This document shows positions 1 through 7,576 of a stretch of 12,381 nt of DNA, one piece after another (the stretch's first letter is position 1; each line of letters starts with the position of its first letter). The notes under the pieces were generated by a model. It worked only from the letters and a program-made list of their open reading frames with translations. It had not been told where the DNA came from and searched no databases. Source of the stretch: ANME-2 cluster archaeon (lineage in GTDB: Archaea > Halobacteriota > Methanosarcinia > Methanosarcinales > Methanocomedenaceae); contig JAMJFQ010000051.1 in NCBI GenBank assembly GCA_023544605.1, positions 1 through 12,381 on the forward strand, written 5' to 3'. The position numbers and the translations under genes were made by a program.

Positions 1-1974
1 TCTGCGCTCATGGTGCTGACCATGTTCACAGCACTGGTGCCCGCGGCATCGGCTGTTACAACGACACAAGTGTCGGCACCTTATGAATTCATTGGCATTG
101 TCAATGAGACTGCAGCTAATACAGGAGCTGGTAAGTATTTCGAAATGAATGCTACATCTAGAGATAATCCCAGTTTATTGTATTTTGATCTTGCTGATAT
201 GGAAGGAAATGAGAAACTTTATATAAATACAGGTACTTCCGACAAGATGACACTCAAGAAAGGTTCTGACAACCTGACATATACTACGACTCCTTGGAAA
301 GATCCAGATACTAAAAAGCCAATAGTTGCTTGGTTAGGAGAGAAATACTTTGTAGTCAGCAATGAATCAGGGAAGTGGATTCTCAGTCGCTTTATTGTCG
401 ATGAAGATAACTCTGATGATTATCTCCTGAGAGTCGGTGACAGTCTGACCCTTGCTGAGGGATGGGAAATCAAAGCTCTTGAAATCGATGTCGATGGTAA
501 GAAGGCATGGCTATCCCTCACTAAAGATGGTGAAGAAATTGCAAACAAGGTTGTAAAAGAAACTGAATATTTCGTCTATGAAAAGGATCTTGGTCGTGGG
601 ACAAACAATAAGGACGAAGTTATGAACTTTACAGTTGATACCGTATTCGCTGGTATGAACACTAATCTGGTAAAGATCAAGAATATCGACCTTATTAGCG
701 ATGAACCACTTGAGTTAAAGAGTGGAAGTGACAAGCCATACAGTGACTACAAGATGACAGTAAATAAGCCAAATATAATCGTCAAAGTCAATAGTGATGT
801 ATCTCTTACTGAAGATGGAGTCATAGACATCCTTGGTGGCCGATTCCAAATAAGAGTTACCAAAGATGAGAAAATGGCTGCTATTGTCAAGACAGTAACC
901 GAACCAGGTATATATGAATTCATTGGCATTGTCAATGAGACTGCAGCTAATACAGGAGCTGGTAAGTATTTCGAAATGAATGCTACATCTAGAGATAATC
1001 CCAGTTTATTGTATTTTGATCTTGCTGATATGGAAGGAAATGAGAAACTTTATATAAATACAGGTACTTCCGACAAGATGACACTCAAGAAAGGTTCTGA
1101 CAACCTGACATATACTACGACTCCTTGGAAAGATCCAGATACTAAAAAGCCAATAGTTGCTTGGTTAGGAGAGAAATACTTTGTAGTCAGCAATGAATCA
1201 GGGAAGTGGATTCTCAGTCGCTTTATTGTCGATGAAGATAACTCTGATGATTATCTCCTGAGAGTCGGTGACAGTCTGACCCTTGCTGAGGGATGGGAAA
1301 TCAAAGCTCTTGAAATCGATGTCGATGGTAAGAAGGCATGGCTATCCCTCACTAAAGATGGTGAAGAAATTGCAAACAAGGTTGTAAAAGAAACTGAATA
1401 TTTCGTCTATGAAAAGGATCTTGGTCGTGGGACAAACAATAAGGACGAAGTTATGAACTTTACAGTTGATACCGTATTCGCTGGTATGAACACTAATCTG
1501 GTAAAGATCAAGAATATCGACCTTATTAGCGATGAACCACTTGAGTTAAAGAGTGGAAGTGACAAGCCATACAGTGACTACAAGATGACAGTAAATAAGC
1601 CAAATATAATCGTCAAAGTCAATAGTGATGTATCTCTTACTGAAGATGGAGTCATAGACATCCTTGGTGGCCGAATGCAAATAAGAGTTACCAAAGATGA
1701 GAAAATGGCTGCTATTGTCAAGACTGTAGAAATTGGCGGCGGAGAAACACCAACCAAGACTGCAGTACCCACAGAAACCGCAACTGAAGTCGGAACCGAA
1801 GAAGGCACTGAAGCAGGAACTGAAGACGGCACTGAAGCACCAACTGAAGAGCCTACCGAAGTACCTACCGAAGTACCTACTGAGGAGCCAACCAAGGAAC
1901 CAGGTTTCGAGGCAGTATTCGCTATCGCAGGTCTGCTTGCAGTGGCATATCTGGTCCTGAGAAAGCGTGAATAA
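1..1974 (+). CDS. S-layer protein with two tandem S-layer-family (DUF1608-type) domains and PGF-CTERM anchor, 5' partial
   Basis: This is a major cell-envelope (S-layer) protein of the Methanosarcinales type. The frame is open to the window edge (Ser-Ala-Leu precede the first ATG at position 10). The hydrophobic stretch ending in PAASA looks like the second half of a signal peptide, so the real start is probably upstream and the gene is 5' partial. Numbering from the ATG at 10, residues 25-296 and 302-573 are two copies of one S-layer domain that differ at a single residue (Phe versus Met). Each copy has several N-glycosylation sequons (NET, NAT, NLT, NES, NFT). A Thr/Glu/Pro-rich wall-spanning linker follows (about 578-630), then PGF at about 631-633, a hydrophobic segment and a basic end (RKRE). 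That is the PGF-CTERM signal normally processed by archaeosortase A. Two-domain S-layer proteins of this design are known from Methanosarcina. A hairpin terminator follows the stop. Family assignment is from pattern recognition and is strong; the role as the main S-layer subunit is inferred. Confidence 0.88.
   Translation, partial: SALMVLTMFTALVPAASAVTTTQVSAPYEFIGIVNETAANTGAGKYFEMNATSRDNPSLLYFDLADMEGNEKLYINTGTSDKMTLKKGSDNLTYTTTPWKDPDTKKPIVAWLGEKYFVVSNESGKWILSRFIVDEDNSDDYLLRVGDSLTLAEGWEIKALEIDVDGKKAWLSLTKDGEEIANKVVKETEYFVYEKDLGRGTNNKDEVMNFTVDTVFAGMNTNLVKIKNIDLISDEPLELKSGSDKPYSDYKMTVNKPNIIVKVNSDVSLTEDGVIDILGGRFQIRVTKDEKMAAIVKTVTEPGIYEFIGIVNETAANTGAGKYFEMNATSRDNPSLLYFDLADMEGNEKLYINTGTSDKMTLKKGSDNLTYTTTPWKDPDTKKPIVAWLGEKYFVVSNESGKWILSRFIVDEDNSDDYLLRVGDSLTLAEGWEIKALEIDVDGKKAWLSLTKDGEEIANKVVKETEYFVYEKDLGRGTNNKDEVMNFTVDTVFAGMNTNLVKIKNIDLISDEPLELKSGSDKPYSDYKMTVNKPNIIVKVNSDVSLTEDGVIDILGGRMQIRVTKDEKMAAIVKTVEIGGGETPTKTAVPTETATEVGTEEGTEAGTEDGTEAPTEEPTEVPTEVPTEEPTKEPGFEAVFAIAGLLAVAYLVLRKRE
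82..897 (+). repeat. Tandem intragenic repeat, copy 1 (816 bp)
   Basis: This is the first copy of an in-frame 272-codon duplication coding for one S-layer domain. It is offset by 831 bases from copy 2 (913-1728), with a 15-base spacer at 898-912. Reading both copies base by base, I find only three differences: 844 and 846 (TTC versus ATG, Phe to Met) and 894 (ACA versus ACT, silent). Confidence 0.95.
913..1728 (+). repeat. Tandem intragenic repeat, copy 2 (816 bp)
   Basis: This is the second copy of the S-layer domain duplication. It is identical to 82-897 except at three bases (1675, 1677, 1725). The sequences flanking the two copies differ from each other, so the repeat edges are sharp. 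Confidence 0.95.
1789..1896 (+). repeat. 12-bp coding repeats of the S-layer linker (nine x-G/P-T-E units)
   Basis: Nine consecutive 12-base units encode a four-residue repeat, x-(Gly/Pro)-Thr-Glu, the last ending in Lys. The first four units carry Gly and the last five carry Pro. They form the extended, probably O-glycosylated, linker between the second S-layer domain and the PGF-CTERM anchor. The units differ by silent and first-codon changes, so this is an older repeat than the domain duplication. Confidence 0.85.
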
Positions 1975-1989
1975 ATAAAATATACAGAT

Positions 1990-2025
1990 GAAGGGATAAT
2001 TTATCCCTTCTCCTTTCTTTTTTAA
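1990..2025 (+). terminator. Hairpin plus T-run terminator of the S-layer gene
   Basis: A perfect 10-base inverted repeat (GAAGGGATAA at 1990-1999, TTATCCCTTC at 2001-2010) lies 15 bases after the stop codon. It is followed by a pyrimidine tract with a run of six T. The shape and place fit a transcription terminator for a highly expressed surface-protein gene. Confidence 0.75.
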
Positions 2026-2070
2026 AGTTAAGTTTTCATAGATCATCAATAGGAATTGGTGAAATCGGTT

Positions 2071-2637
2071 ATGTTTGTACAAAAAAAATTAATGGTCATT
2101 GTTTTATTGATCTCAATTATTGTAGTATCAGGGTGTGCACAAAACACGGGAAATGACACTCTCACTAATAGTTCAGATACTACCTCATCAATTTCAGAAT
2201 TGGATAATTACAGCCTTGACTCATTGGTCATAGTCGAGCAATTACCTGGCGGGTACGAAATTCTGGGAATCCTTCCCATCTCTGATTACGATATATATTC
2301 AGAGAACATTATTGATGCAAGAGAAGGGGCCTATCGGGACAGAGATAATTTTGATGTTTTTCTGGATATCATTGAATTAAATTCAGAACAGGCAGCATTG
2401 GAATTTATTTTAAGTTACAAGGCGCAGTATGAACCGCTGCCCACCGGAGATAGATTTACTACCATACACTTCAATGGACATGATGCCACAAGGATAACTC
2501 AATACAGGATCTCTGGTGGCACCCAGAAACCAAAGTACCAGATTATCTGGAATAACGAAAATCTGGTTTTCGTAGTCATAAGTAACTCTCATTTTGAAAG
2601 TTCTTCATTTGAGCTGGCAAAAGCTACAGGTCGTTGA
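2071..2637 (+). CDS. Uncharacterised archaeal lipoprotein
   Basis: This encodes a secreted lipid-anchored protein of 188 residues. The N-terminus has basic residues, a hydrophobic core (residues about 7-18) and a lipobox ending in V-S-G-C, so the mature protein would start at Cys with a Ser/Thr/Asn-rich tether. The rest (about 45-188) is one globular region with a repeated pattern of the type LPGGYEILG, a polar strand section, FNGHDATRI, and YQIIWNNENLVFVV. I recognise this general layout from small Methanosarcinales lipoproteins of unknown function; no catalytic motif is visible. I chose the ATG at 2071. In-frame GTG 2059 has AGGA four bases upstream and TTG 2056 is also possible, but both add residues that a lipoprotein signal does not need. 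The gene lies between the S-layer terminator and another surface-protein gene, so a cell-envelope location is consistent. Confidence 0.75.
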   Translation: MFVQKKLMVIVLLISIIVVSGCAQNTGNDTLTNSSDTTSSISELDNYSLDSLVIVEQLPGGYEILGILPISDYDIYSENIIDAREGAYRDRDNFDVFLDIIELNSEQAALEFILSYKAQYEPLPTGDRFTTIHFNGHDATRITQYRISGGTQKPKYQIIWNNENLVFVVISNSHFESSSFELAKATGR

Positions 2638-2726
2638 CTCTAACCAAAACGTGTAATATAGTATATTGTCATAAAAAATAATATGTAATATTAATATCAT
2701 CATTATAATAATAACCGGTGTTTATT

Positions 2727-4319
2727 ATGACCTTCAAAAATGGATTACCATTGAAATATATACTTATCATTGCATTATTTATTTCAGGTTTTTGCACGAC
2801 AGCACAGGCATGGGAAGACGAGGACCTAAAACATTGGGCTGAGAAAAAATCCGCTAAGCTGTACTGGGGAGATACGTTGCAGAATGGGGTATATAAGATT
2901 GAAGCCTATGATTTTCCACGGATAGATCGAAAAGGTCAAATTGGCACACCATATATAGGAATTAACCTTTATAAGGATGGGGAACTGGTTGCTAGTGATA
3001 GTATGGTTAGTTTTGATCAATTTATTTATGAAGGTGAAGTAAGAGTTAGTTGTGATGGGTTGATGCCGGATAGTGATATACACTGGCAAAACGACAACTA
3101 TGAACCCTGGGCCGAAATGAGAATGGAGTTGCGCGCCCTTCCTAACCTGGACATCTCGATTGTGACCGATAAGAATAACGATGCCGATACCTACAAAGTC
3201 ACCGATTCCAAGATAATTATCACTCTTACCGTGCAGAATAAGGGAGGTGCTCCTATTAAGGAAGTTGACCTTAATGTGGACTTTGGAGGCCTTGAGTTTG
3301 AGACTTTCAGCCCCGAAAAAAAGACCTATTTTACTGAAGATGAAATACATCACGGTGCTTCCATAACCAAGATTTTTTACCTGAAAACCCCATCTCATAT
3401 GAATGATACCGACTATGAAATAACGGTAAATGTCACCGGCATAGACGAAAAAGAGGTGGTGCACAATTTCACCAAAAATAAGGACCTTACTGTCCTTAAC
3501 ATGATAACTATCATTAAGAACGCCAAATCAGATATCTTCATGACAGATACTGCATTTGTGCAGGTAACCATTCGAAACGATGGCGCTTATGCAGTGAATG
3601 GTATCGAACTTAAAGATACCGTAGGAGATTACTTTGAATTGGTCGGCAGTTCTTCTTTGTTGTGGAATTTTAACCTGGGGTCAAAGGAGTATAAAGATTA
3701 CAAATATACCATCAAACCCGTAAAACCGAACAAGAACGGGTACACTCTTCCTGAAGCAGAAGCAGGCTGGGTGGTGAATGGAATAGAGTATGACCAGACA
3801 TCCGATAAGCCCAAGATCATTGTACACGGCTCAAAGATACTGCTTGAAAAAACGGTAAGTCCTACACAGGCACAGCCCAATACCAATGTAACCGTTACCG
3901 TTACTGCTACGAATATCGGCGATGTCAAAGCCAATGTCGAGATTTTTGATAAGAATCCCTTACCTGAGAATGTAACTCTTGTAAGCGGCGAACTTTATAC
4001 CAAGCAGGTTATAGATGAAGAAGACAGCATCAGTATGAGCTATATTGTGATGGCTGACACTGACGGCCATTATGAGTTACCAAGGGCTACAGCTAAATTC
4101 TTTGACCTTCAGGGATATCGCAGCGAAGAGGTATCTGATTCTCCGGTATTTACCGCAGGAAATCCCCCGCCTGCCGGTGGAACGCCGCGCCCGGGATATA
4201 CCGCAACACCTACACCCATACCGGTTCCCACAGCTACACGTGAAGAACCAGGCTTTGGGATTCTTACCGCCATTATGGGTGTATGTCTGGCAGTGTTCAT
4301 GACCCTGCGCAGGCAGTAG
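2727..4319 (+). CDS. Secreted surface protein with Ig-like (COG1361/DUF11-type) repeats and PGF-CTERM anchor
   Basis: This encodes a 530-residue exported envelope protein. It has a signal peptide (hydrophobic core about 10-25, cleavage likely after the TTAQA segment) and an N-terminal beta-rich region (about 30-140). Three Ig-like repeats follow at about 140-255, 257-368 and 370-472, each with the T-V-T-V-x-N-x-G style of CARDB/DUF11/COG1361 S-layer-associated domains (for example VTVTATNIGDV). A Pro/Thr-rich linker (about 475-503) leads to an EEPGFG motif, a hydrophobic helix and a basic RRQ end, which together are a PGF-CTERM sorting signal. I used ATG 2727 because GGTG at 2717-2720 sits six bases before it; GTG 2718 would overlap that ribosome site. 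Proteins like this are common in methanogen envelopes and are thought to bind S-layer or substrate, but no function is shown here. Confidence 0.82.
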   Translation: MTFKNGLPLKYILIIALFISGFCTTAQAWEDEDLKHWAEKKSAKLYWGDTLQNGVYKIEAYDFPRIDRKGQIGTPYIGINLYKDGELVASDSMVSFDQFIYEGEVRVSCDGLMPDSDIHWQNDNYEPWAEMRMELRALPNLDISIVTDKNNDADTYKVTDSKIIITLTVQNKGGAPIKEVDLNVDFGGLEFETFSPEKKTYFTEDEIHHGASITKIFYLKTPSHMNDTDYEITVNVTGIDEKEVVHNFTKNKDLTVLNMITIIKNAKSDIFMTDTAFVQVTIRNDGAYAVNGIELKDTVGDYFELVGSSSLLWNFNLGSKEYKDYKYTIKPVKPNKNGYTLPEAEAGWVVNGIEYDQTSDKPKIIVHGSKILLEKTVSPTQAQPNTNVTVTVTATNIGDVKANVEIFDKNPLPENVTLVSGELYTKQVIDEEDSISMSYIVMADTDGHYELPRATAKFFDLQGYRSEEVSDSPVFTAGNPPPAGGTPRPGYTATPTPIPVPTATREEPGFGILTAIMGVCLAVFMTLRRQ

Positions 4320-4334
4320 AGCAGGTTGGTTTCA

Positions 4335-4871
4335 ATGGAACCAGTCCGGATACTTGATATCATCAAATCCCGCCGGAGTGTCAGGGATTTTTTAAAAAGG
4401 CCGGTTGAGGATGACCAAATAGCAGATATCCTTGAGGCTGGCCGGTGGGCGCCGTCTGGCCTGAACAACCAGCCTTGGCGCTTTGTCGTGGTCACGGACA
4501 AGGGACTTGCCGCCTCATTGGCAGATTGTACAAGGTATGGCTCCATCATTCAGGGAGCACCTCTGCTGATTGCAGTATTCCTTGACAAAGAGGTGATGTA
4601 TGACCATACCAAGGATACCCAGGCATGCGGTGCAGCCATACAGAATATGTTACTTACCGCCCATGGTATGGGACTGGGTGCCGTGTGGCTGGGTGAGATC
4701 TTGAACCACAAAGCCGAAGTATCCCGGATTCTTGAAGCACCGGAATCAATGGAACTCATGGCAGTTGTAGCTGTGGGTTATCCTGCCGCCGGCAGCAGGA
4801 GCAGATCAGGTGTGCGCCGCGATATTTCTGAGATTGCCTTTGCAGAGAAGTTCAACAAATCTATTTTTTAA
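4335..4871 (+). CDS. Nitroreductase-family FMN-dependent oxidoreductase
   Basis: This is a 178-residue cytoplasmic flavoprotein of the nitroreductase family, which uses FMN and NAD(P)H or other donors to reduce nitro, quinone or flavin substrates and works as a dimer. Family marks are the N-terminal SRRSVRDF (FMN phosphate contact, about residues 12-19), EAGRWAPSGLNNQPWRF (about 34-50), and the C-terminal GMGLGAVWLG region (111-120) that closes the FMN site. The length fits the short archaeal subfamily. ATG 4335 is chosen over TTG 4326 and follows the previous stop by 15 bases, so it may be co-transcribed with the surface protein, though no functional link is apparent. Its last 11 bases overlap the end of the convergent kinase gene. 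The exact substrate cannot be read from sequence. Confidence 0.88.
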   Translation: MEPVRILDIIKSRRSVRDFLKRPVEDDQIADILEAGRWAPSGLNNQPWRFVVVTDKGLAASLADCTRYGSIIQGAPLLIAVFLDKEVMYDHTKDTQACGAAIQNMLLTAHGMGLGAVWLGEILNHKAEVSRILEAPESMELMAVVAVGYPAAGSRSRSGVRRDISEIAFAEKFNKSIF

Positions 4872-6480
4872 GTATCATTACTGTACCCAGAATGATGCTG
4901 ACCACGAACCCACCGATACCTACCATATCAAGGACAGGATCCTCTGGTGCCAGTATCAGCAACGCAGCTGAAGCTACCAGCAGGGCGGTAATAAAAATGT
5001 TCTTTAAAACAGTATCGATAAATCGTCTTTTCTTAGCAGCGATTTCCTGTCTGCTACTATTTGACACTTTAATGATCCTAAGGGTCTCAAATAGATCATT
5101 TATGCCTGCAGGAACATTTTTCACCAGGTCATAAATGCTGTCCCATTCCATCTGGAAGTCTTCAACGATCTTTGTGGGAGAATATTTTTTCCTGGCGATC
5201 TCTTTAGACAGGGCTTTAACTTCATCCATGAGATTGAAATCCGAGTCCAGGTCAAGGCATGTACTTTCAACCAGGACTAGAGCCCTCTCAAGCAGCGAAA
5301 ATGTGCGGGGCAATGCCAGGTCATATTTCAATGAAAGTTTTACAAAGTCGTCGCTATGCCGTTCACCTCTCCCATAATGTTGCCTGGAAATAAGTTCGTC
5401 AATATCCCACTTGAATGCATGAATGTCAATATCATCAGTATTTTTATGAGCTATTTTTAGCATTGACCTCGCAACCATGTCAACATCTTTGATGTAGACA
5501 GCATAGAACACCGAGTACATATCCTTCTTGATATCGGAATCAAGCTTCCCTATAGCACCGAAGTCCAGGTATGCGATAGTTCCATCATTCATGACGAATA
5601 TATTGCCTGGATGAGGGTCTGCATGGAAGTATCCGTCTATATAGACCATTTGGAGAAAACTGGATGAGATGAGTTTTGCGACCCTTTTTCTTTCAAAGGA
5701 ACTAAAAGCCCGGTATTCCCCTAACGGCACCCCATAAATGTGCTCCATGACAAGTACATTGTCATTGGTTAACTCCCAGTAGACCTTTGGAATATGCACT
5801 TGTTTTAGATCCTTGAAATTTTCCCGGAATCGTTCCATGTTGAGGGCTTCATTACGGTAATCAAGTTCTCTATTGAGCATGGTCTTGAACTCCTCAAGGA
5901 AACCATCAACATCGATATTACTTTTAATTTTCAGGAGTTTCAGGAAAATGAACTTTAGATCATACAATATATCGAGGTCAAGGTTGATCACATTCATCAT
6001 ACCAGGCCTGGCTATCTTGACCACGACGTTTTCTCCATTCAGTACAGCTTCATACACCTGGGCAATAGAGGCACTGGCTATGGGTTCTTTGTTAAAATCA
6101 TCAAATAGTGCGGTGAAAGCGCTTTGAACCCCTTTTTCTCCTGAAGTGGTACCGCATACAACACTGAATGCTTCCTGCATTTTTTCAAAGTCATATGCCT
6201 GAACCTTTTCTTGAAGTTTTTCAAGTTCCTTGCCATATTCGACGGGAATAATATCAGGCCGTCGGCTCATGGCCTGACCCAATTTTATGAATGTGGGCCC
6301 AAGTTCTTCAAAGGCCATACGCAGTTTAACTGAGCTGGACCTGCGCTCAAAATCGATCTGACACGTGCAGAGGTCTACAGCGTCTTTTTTTTGACGAGAC
6401 TCTTTAGATAATATAGTAAAAAGCCGGTATTTATAAAAAACCCGCCCGATTTTAATATACCTTTTGATCTTACTGAACAT
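4861..6480 (-). CDS. ABC1 kinase family protein (UbiB/AarF/COQ8-like), membrane-anchored
   Basis: This is a 539-residue atypical protein-kinase-like ATPase of the ABC1/UbiB family, which in bacteria and mitochondria supports isoprenoid-quinone lipid synthesis. The family hallmarks are all present: the KxGQ motif (K66-L-G-Q69 with the following RPD), the Ala-rich replacement of the P-loop (ASASIAQV, about 135-142), the nucleotide-binding lysine in VVKIARPG (K155), the catalytic loop HADPHPGN (286-293), and the metal-binding DFG (306-308). Two hydrophobic helices at the C-terminus (about 491-512 and 519-537) match the family's membrane anchor. A TTTATAAA box lies about 27 bases before the ATG and no ribosome site is visible, which suggests a leaderless or nearly leaderless transcript. 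Methanosarcinales have methanophenazine rather than ubiquinone, so a role in that or another isoprenoid lipid pathway is inference. Confidence 0.9.
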   Translation of the reverse strand: MFSKIKRYIKIGRVFYKYRLFTILSKESRQKKDAVDLCTCQIDFERRSSSVKLRMAFEELGPTFIKLGQAMSRRPDIIPVEYGKELEKLQEKVQAYDFEKMQEAFSVVCGTTSGEKGVQSAFTALFDDFNKEPIASASIAQVYEAVLNGENVVVKIARPGMMNVINLDLDILYDLKFIFLKLLKIKSNIDVDGFLEEFKTMLNRELDYRNEALNMERFRENFKDLKQVHIPKVYWELTNDNVLVMEHIYGVPLGEYRAFSSFERKRVAKLISSSFLQMVYIDGYFHADPHPGNIFVMNDGTIAYLDFGAIGKLDSDIKKDMYSVFYAVYIKDVDMVARSMLKIAHKNTDDIDIHAFKWDIDELISRQHYGRGERHSDDFVKLSLKYDLALPRTFSLLERALVLVESTCLDLDSDFNLMDEVKALSKEIARKKYSPTKIVEDFQMEWDSIYDLVKNVPAGINDLFETLRIIKVSNSSRQEIAAKKRRFIDTVLKNIFITALLVASAALLILAPEDPVLDMVGIGGFVVSIILGTVMILKK

Positions 6481-6506
6481 TCTGTATAATATCAGCGTGT
6501 TATATG

Positions 6507-6514
6507 TTTATAAA
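6507..6514 (-). promoter_or_regulatory. TATA box of the ABC1 kinase gene
   Basis: TTTATAAA, a self-complementary archaeal TATA box, lies 27-34 bases upstream of the kinase ATG. With the usual TATA-to-start distance in archaea, transcription would begin at or just before the ATG. This fits the lack of a Shine-Dalgarno sequence. Confidence 0.55.
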
Positions 6515-6568
6515 TATAACTTTTTTACATTTGAGAATGGTGGCCCGGATAGTACACTTTTTTTCCAT

Positions 6569-7261
6569 TTAGAGAGATGTAATATATTCCATCATTGAGT
6601 CGAATATCTTTTTTCCATCCCTGGAACCCAGGATCTCTTCGGATGCCCGCTCAGGATGGGGCATCATCCCCAGGATATTGCCCTTCTCATTAAGAATTCC
6701 GGCAATGTTCTCGATAGATCCGTTCGGGTTCGCTTCATCAGTAGTATTACCCTGCTCATCCACATACCTGAATGCGACCCTGTCCTGTGCATTGAGTTTG
6801 GAGAGGGTGTGCTCATCTGCAAAATAATTTCCTTCCTTATGTGCAATAGGTAACCTGATAACCTCGCCCTTTTTAAAGGATCTCGTAAAAGGGGATACGT
6901 TATTTTCCACCCGCAGGTTGGCCCAGTCACACCTGAACTTTGGGTAGCGGTTGGTCATAAGCGCACCGGGTAATAGTCCCGATTCTACCAGTATCTGGAA
7001 CCCGTTACAAATACCTATTACAGGCAGTCCCTTATCTGCCATTTTCCTGAGAGAGTTCATTATTGGCGCCCTTGCAGCGATGGCACCTGCCCGAAGATAA
7101 TCGCCATACGAGAACCCACCTGGTACCACCGCACCATCATATCCTTCCAGGTCATCTTTATACCATACAAGGTCGGTATCCACTCCCACGACCTCATTGA
7201 GCACATAATGCACATCATGGTCACAGTTGCTGCCACCGAACTGCAGGACTGCTATCTTCAT
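6569..7261 (-). CDS. purQ: Phosphoribosylformylglycinamidine synthase, glutaminase subunit PurQ
   Basis: This is the glutamine amidotransferase subunit of FGAM synthase (step 4 of purine synthesis). It releases ammonia from glutamine for PurL, with PurS bridging the two. At 230 residues the length fits archaeal and Gram-positive PurQ. The class-I triad is visible: Cys85 in GICNGFQ, and His202 and Glu204 in MMPHPERA. The N-terminal QFGGSNCD and the GGFSYGDYLRAGA segment (about 48-61) are typical PurQ signatures. The ATG overlaps the purS stop by four bases (ATGA), and GAGGAG within the end of purS serves as its ribosome site, so the two are translationally coupled. purL is not in the window. 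Confidence 0.97.
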   Translation of the reverse strand: MKIAVLQFGGSNCDHDVHYVLNEVVGVDTDLVWYKDDLEGYDGAVVPGGFSYGDYLRAGAIAARAPIMNSLRKMADKGLPVIGICNGFQILVESGLLPGALMTNRYPKFRCDWANLRVENNVSPFTRSFKKGEVIRLPIAHKEGNYFADEHTLSKLNAQDRVAFRYVDEQGNTTDEANPNGSIENIAGILNEKGNILGMMPHPERASEEILGSRDGKKIFDSMMEYITSL

Positions 7262-7509
7262 CCGGACTCCTCGAGAACAATTTCATAATTATGTATCACA
7301 GGGTTTGCCAGCAGTCGATTGCACATTTCATCAACTTTGAATCGTGCCTCATCCCTGGAAGCTGCATCAAGATCGAGAATGAACCGTTTTTGCATCTGAA
7401 GGGAATTTGTTGGATAACCCAGGTGCTCAAGTGCTTTTTTAATCGTGGTAGCCTCGGGATCAAGCATCCCGCTTTTCAGCCCAATGGTTACTTCGGCGTG
7501 GTATTGCAT
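7258..7509 (-). CDS. purS: Phosphoribosylformylglycinamidine synthase, PurS subunit
   Basis: This is the small (83 residues) non-catalytic subunit of the FGAM synthase complex, needed to couple PurQ and PurL. The opening MQYHAEVTIGLK, then GMLDPEATTIKKALEHLGY, is the classic PurS pattern. I chose ATG 7509 because the minus strand has GAGGTG six bases upstream. A longer start at 7536 would add nine residues and place the ribosome site inside the gene. It lies 67 bases downstream of argS and overlaps purQ by four bases. Confidence 0.95.
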   Translation of the reverse strand: MQYHAEVTIGLKSGMLDPEATTIKKALEHLGYPTNSLQMQKRFILDLDAASRDEARFKVDEMCNRLLANPVIHNYEIVLEESG

Positions 7510-7576
7510 TTTTGACACCTCAAAATCTGATACCATATGATAGGAACAGAATGATAATTACCTTTTCGGTATTTAC

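Noticed and set aside
82..1728. Assembly artefact as explanation for the S-layer repeat
   Set aside because: Not fully excluded, but the copies differ at three bases and have different flanks and a unique 15-base spacer in frame, which argues for a real duplication.
747..2082. Minus-strand open frames opposite the S-layer gene, including a Val/Gly/Ser-rich frame at 1578-1895
   Set aside because: They are antisense shadows of the domain repeat and of the 12-bp linker repeat. The same shadow appears in both domain copies and has no ribosome site or sensible protein features.
2826..3464. 212-codon minus-strand frame opposite the COG1361-type protein
   Set aside because: It lies wholly inside a well-supported gene with signal peptide and sorting signal, and its translation has no recognisable family pattern.
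7560..7572. Small hairpin TACC-TTTTC-GGTA after argS as a terminator
   Set aside because: It has only a four-base stem and no T-run follows on the minus strand, so the evidence is too weak to call.
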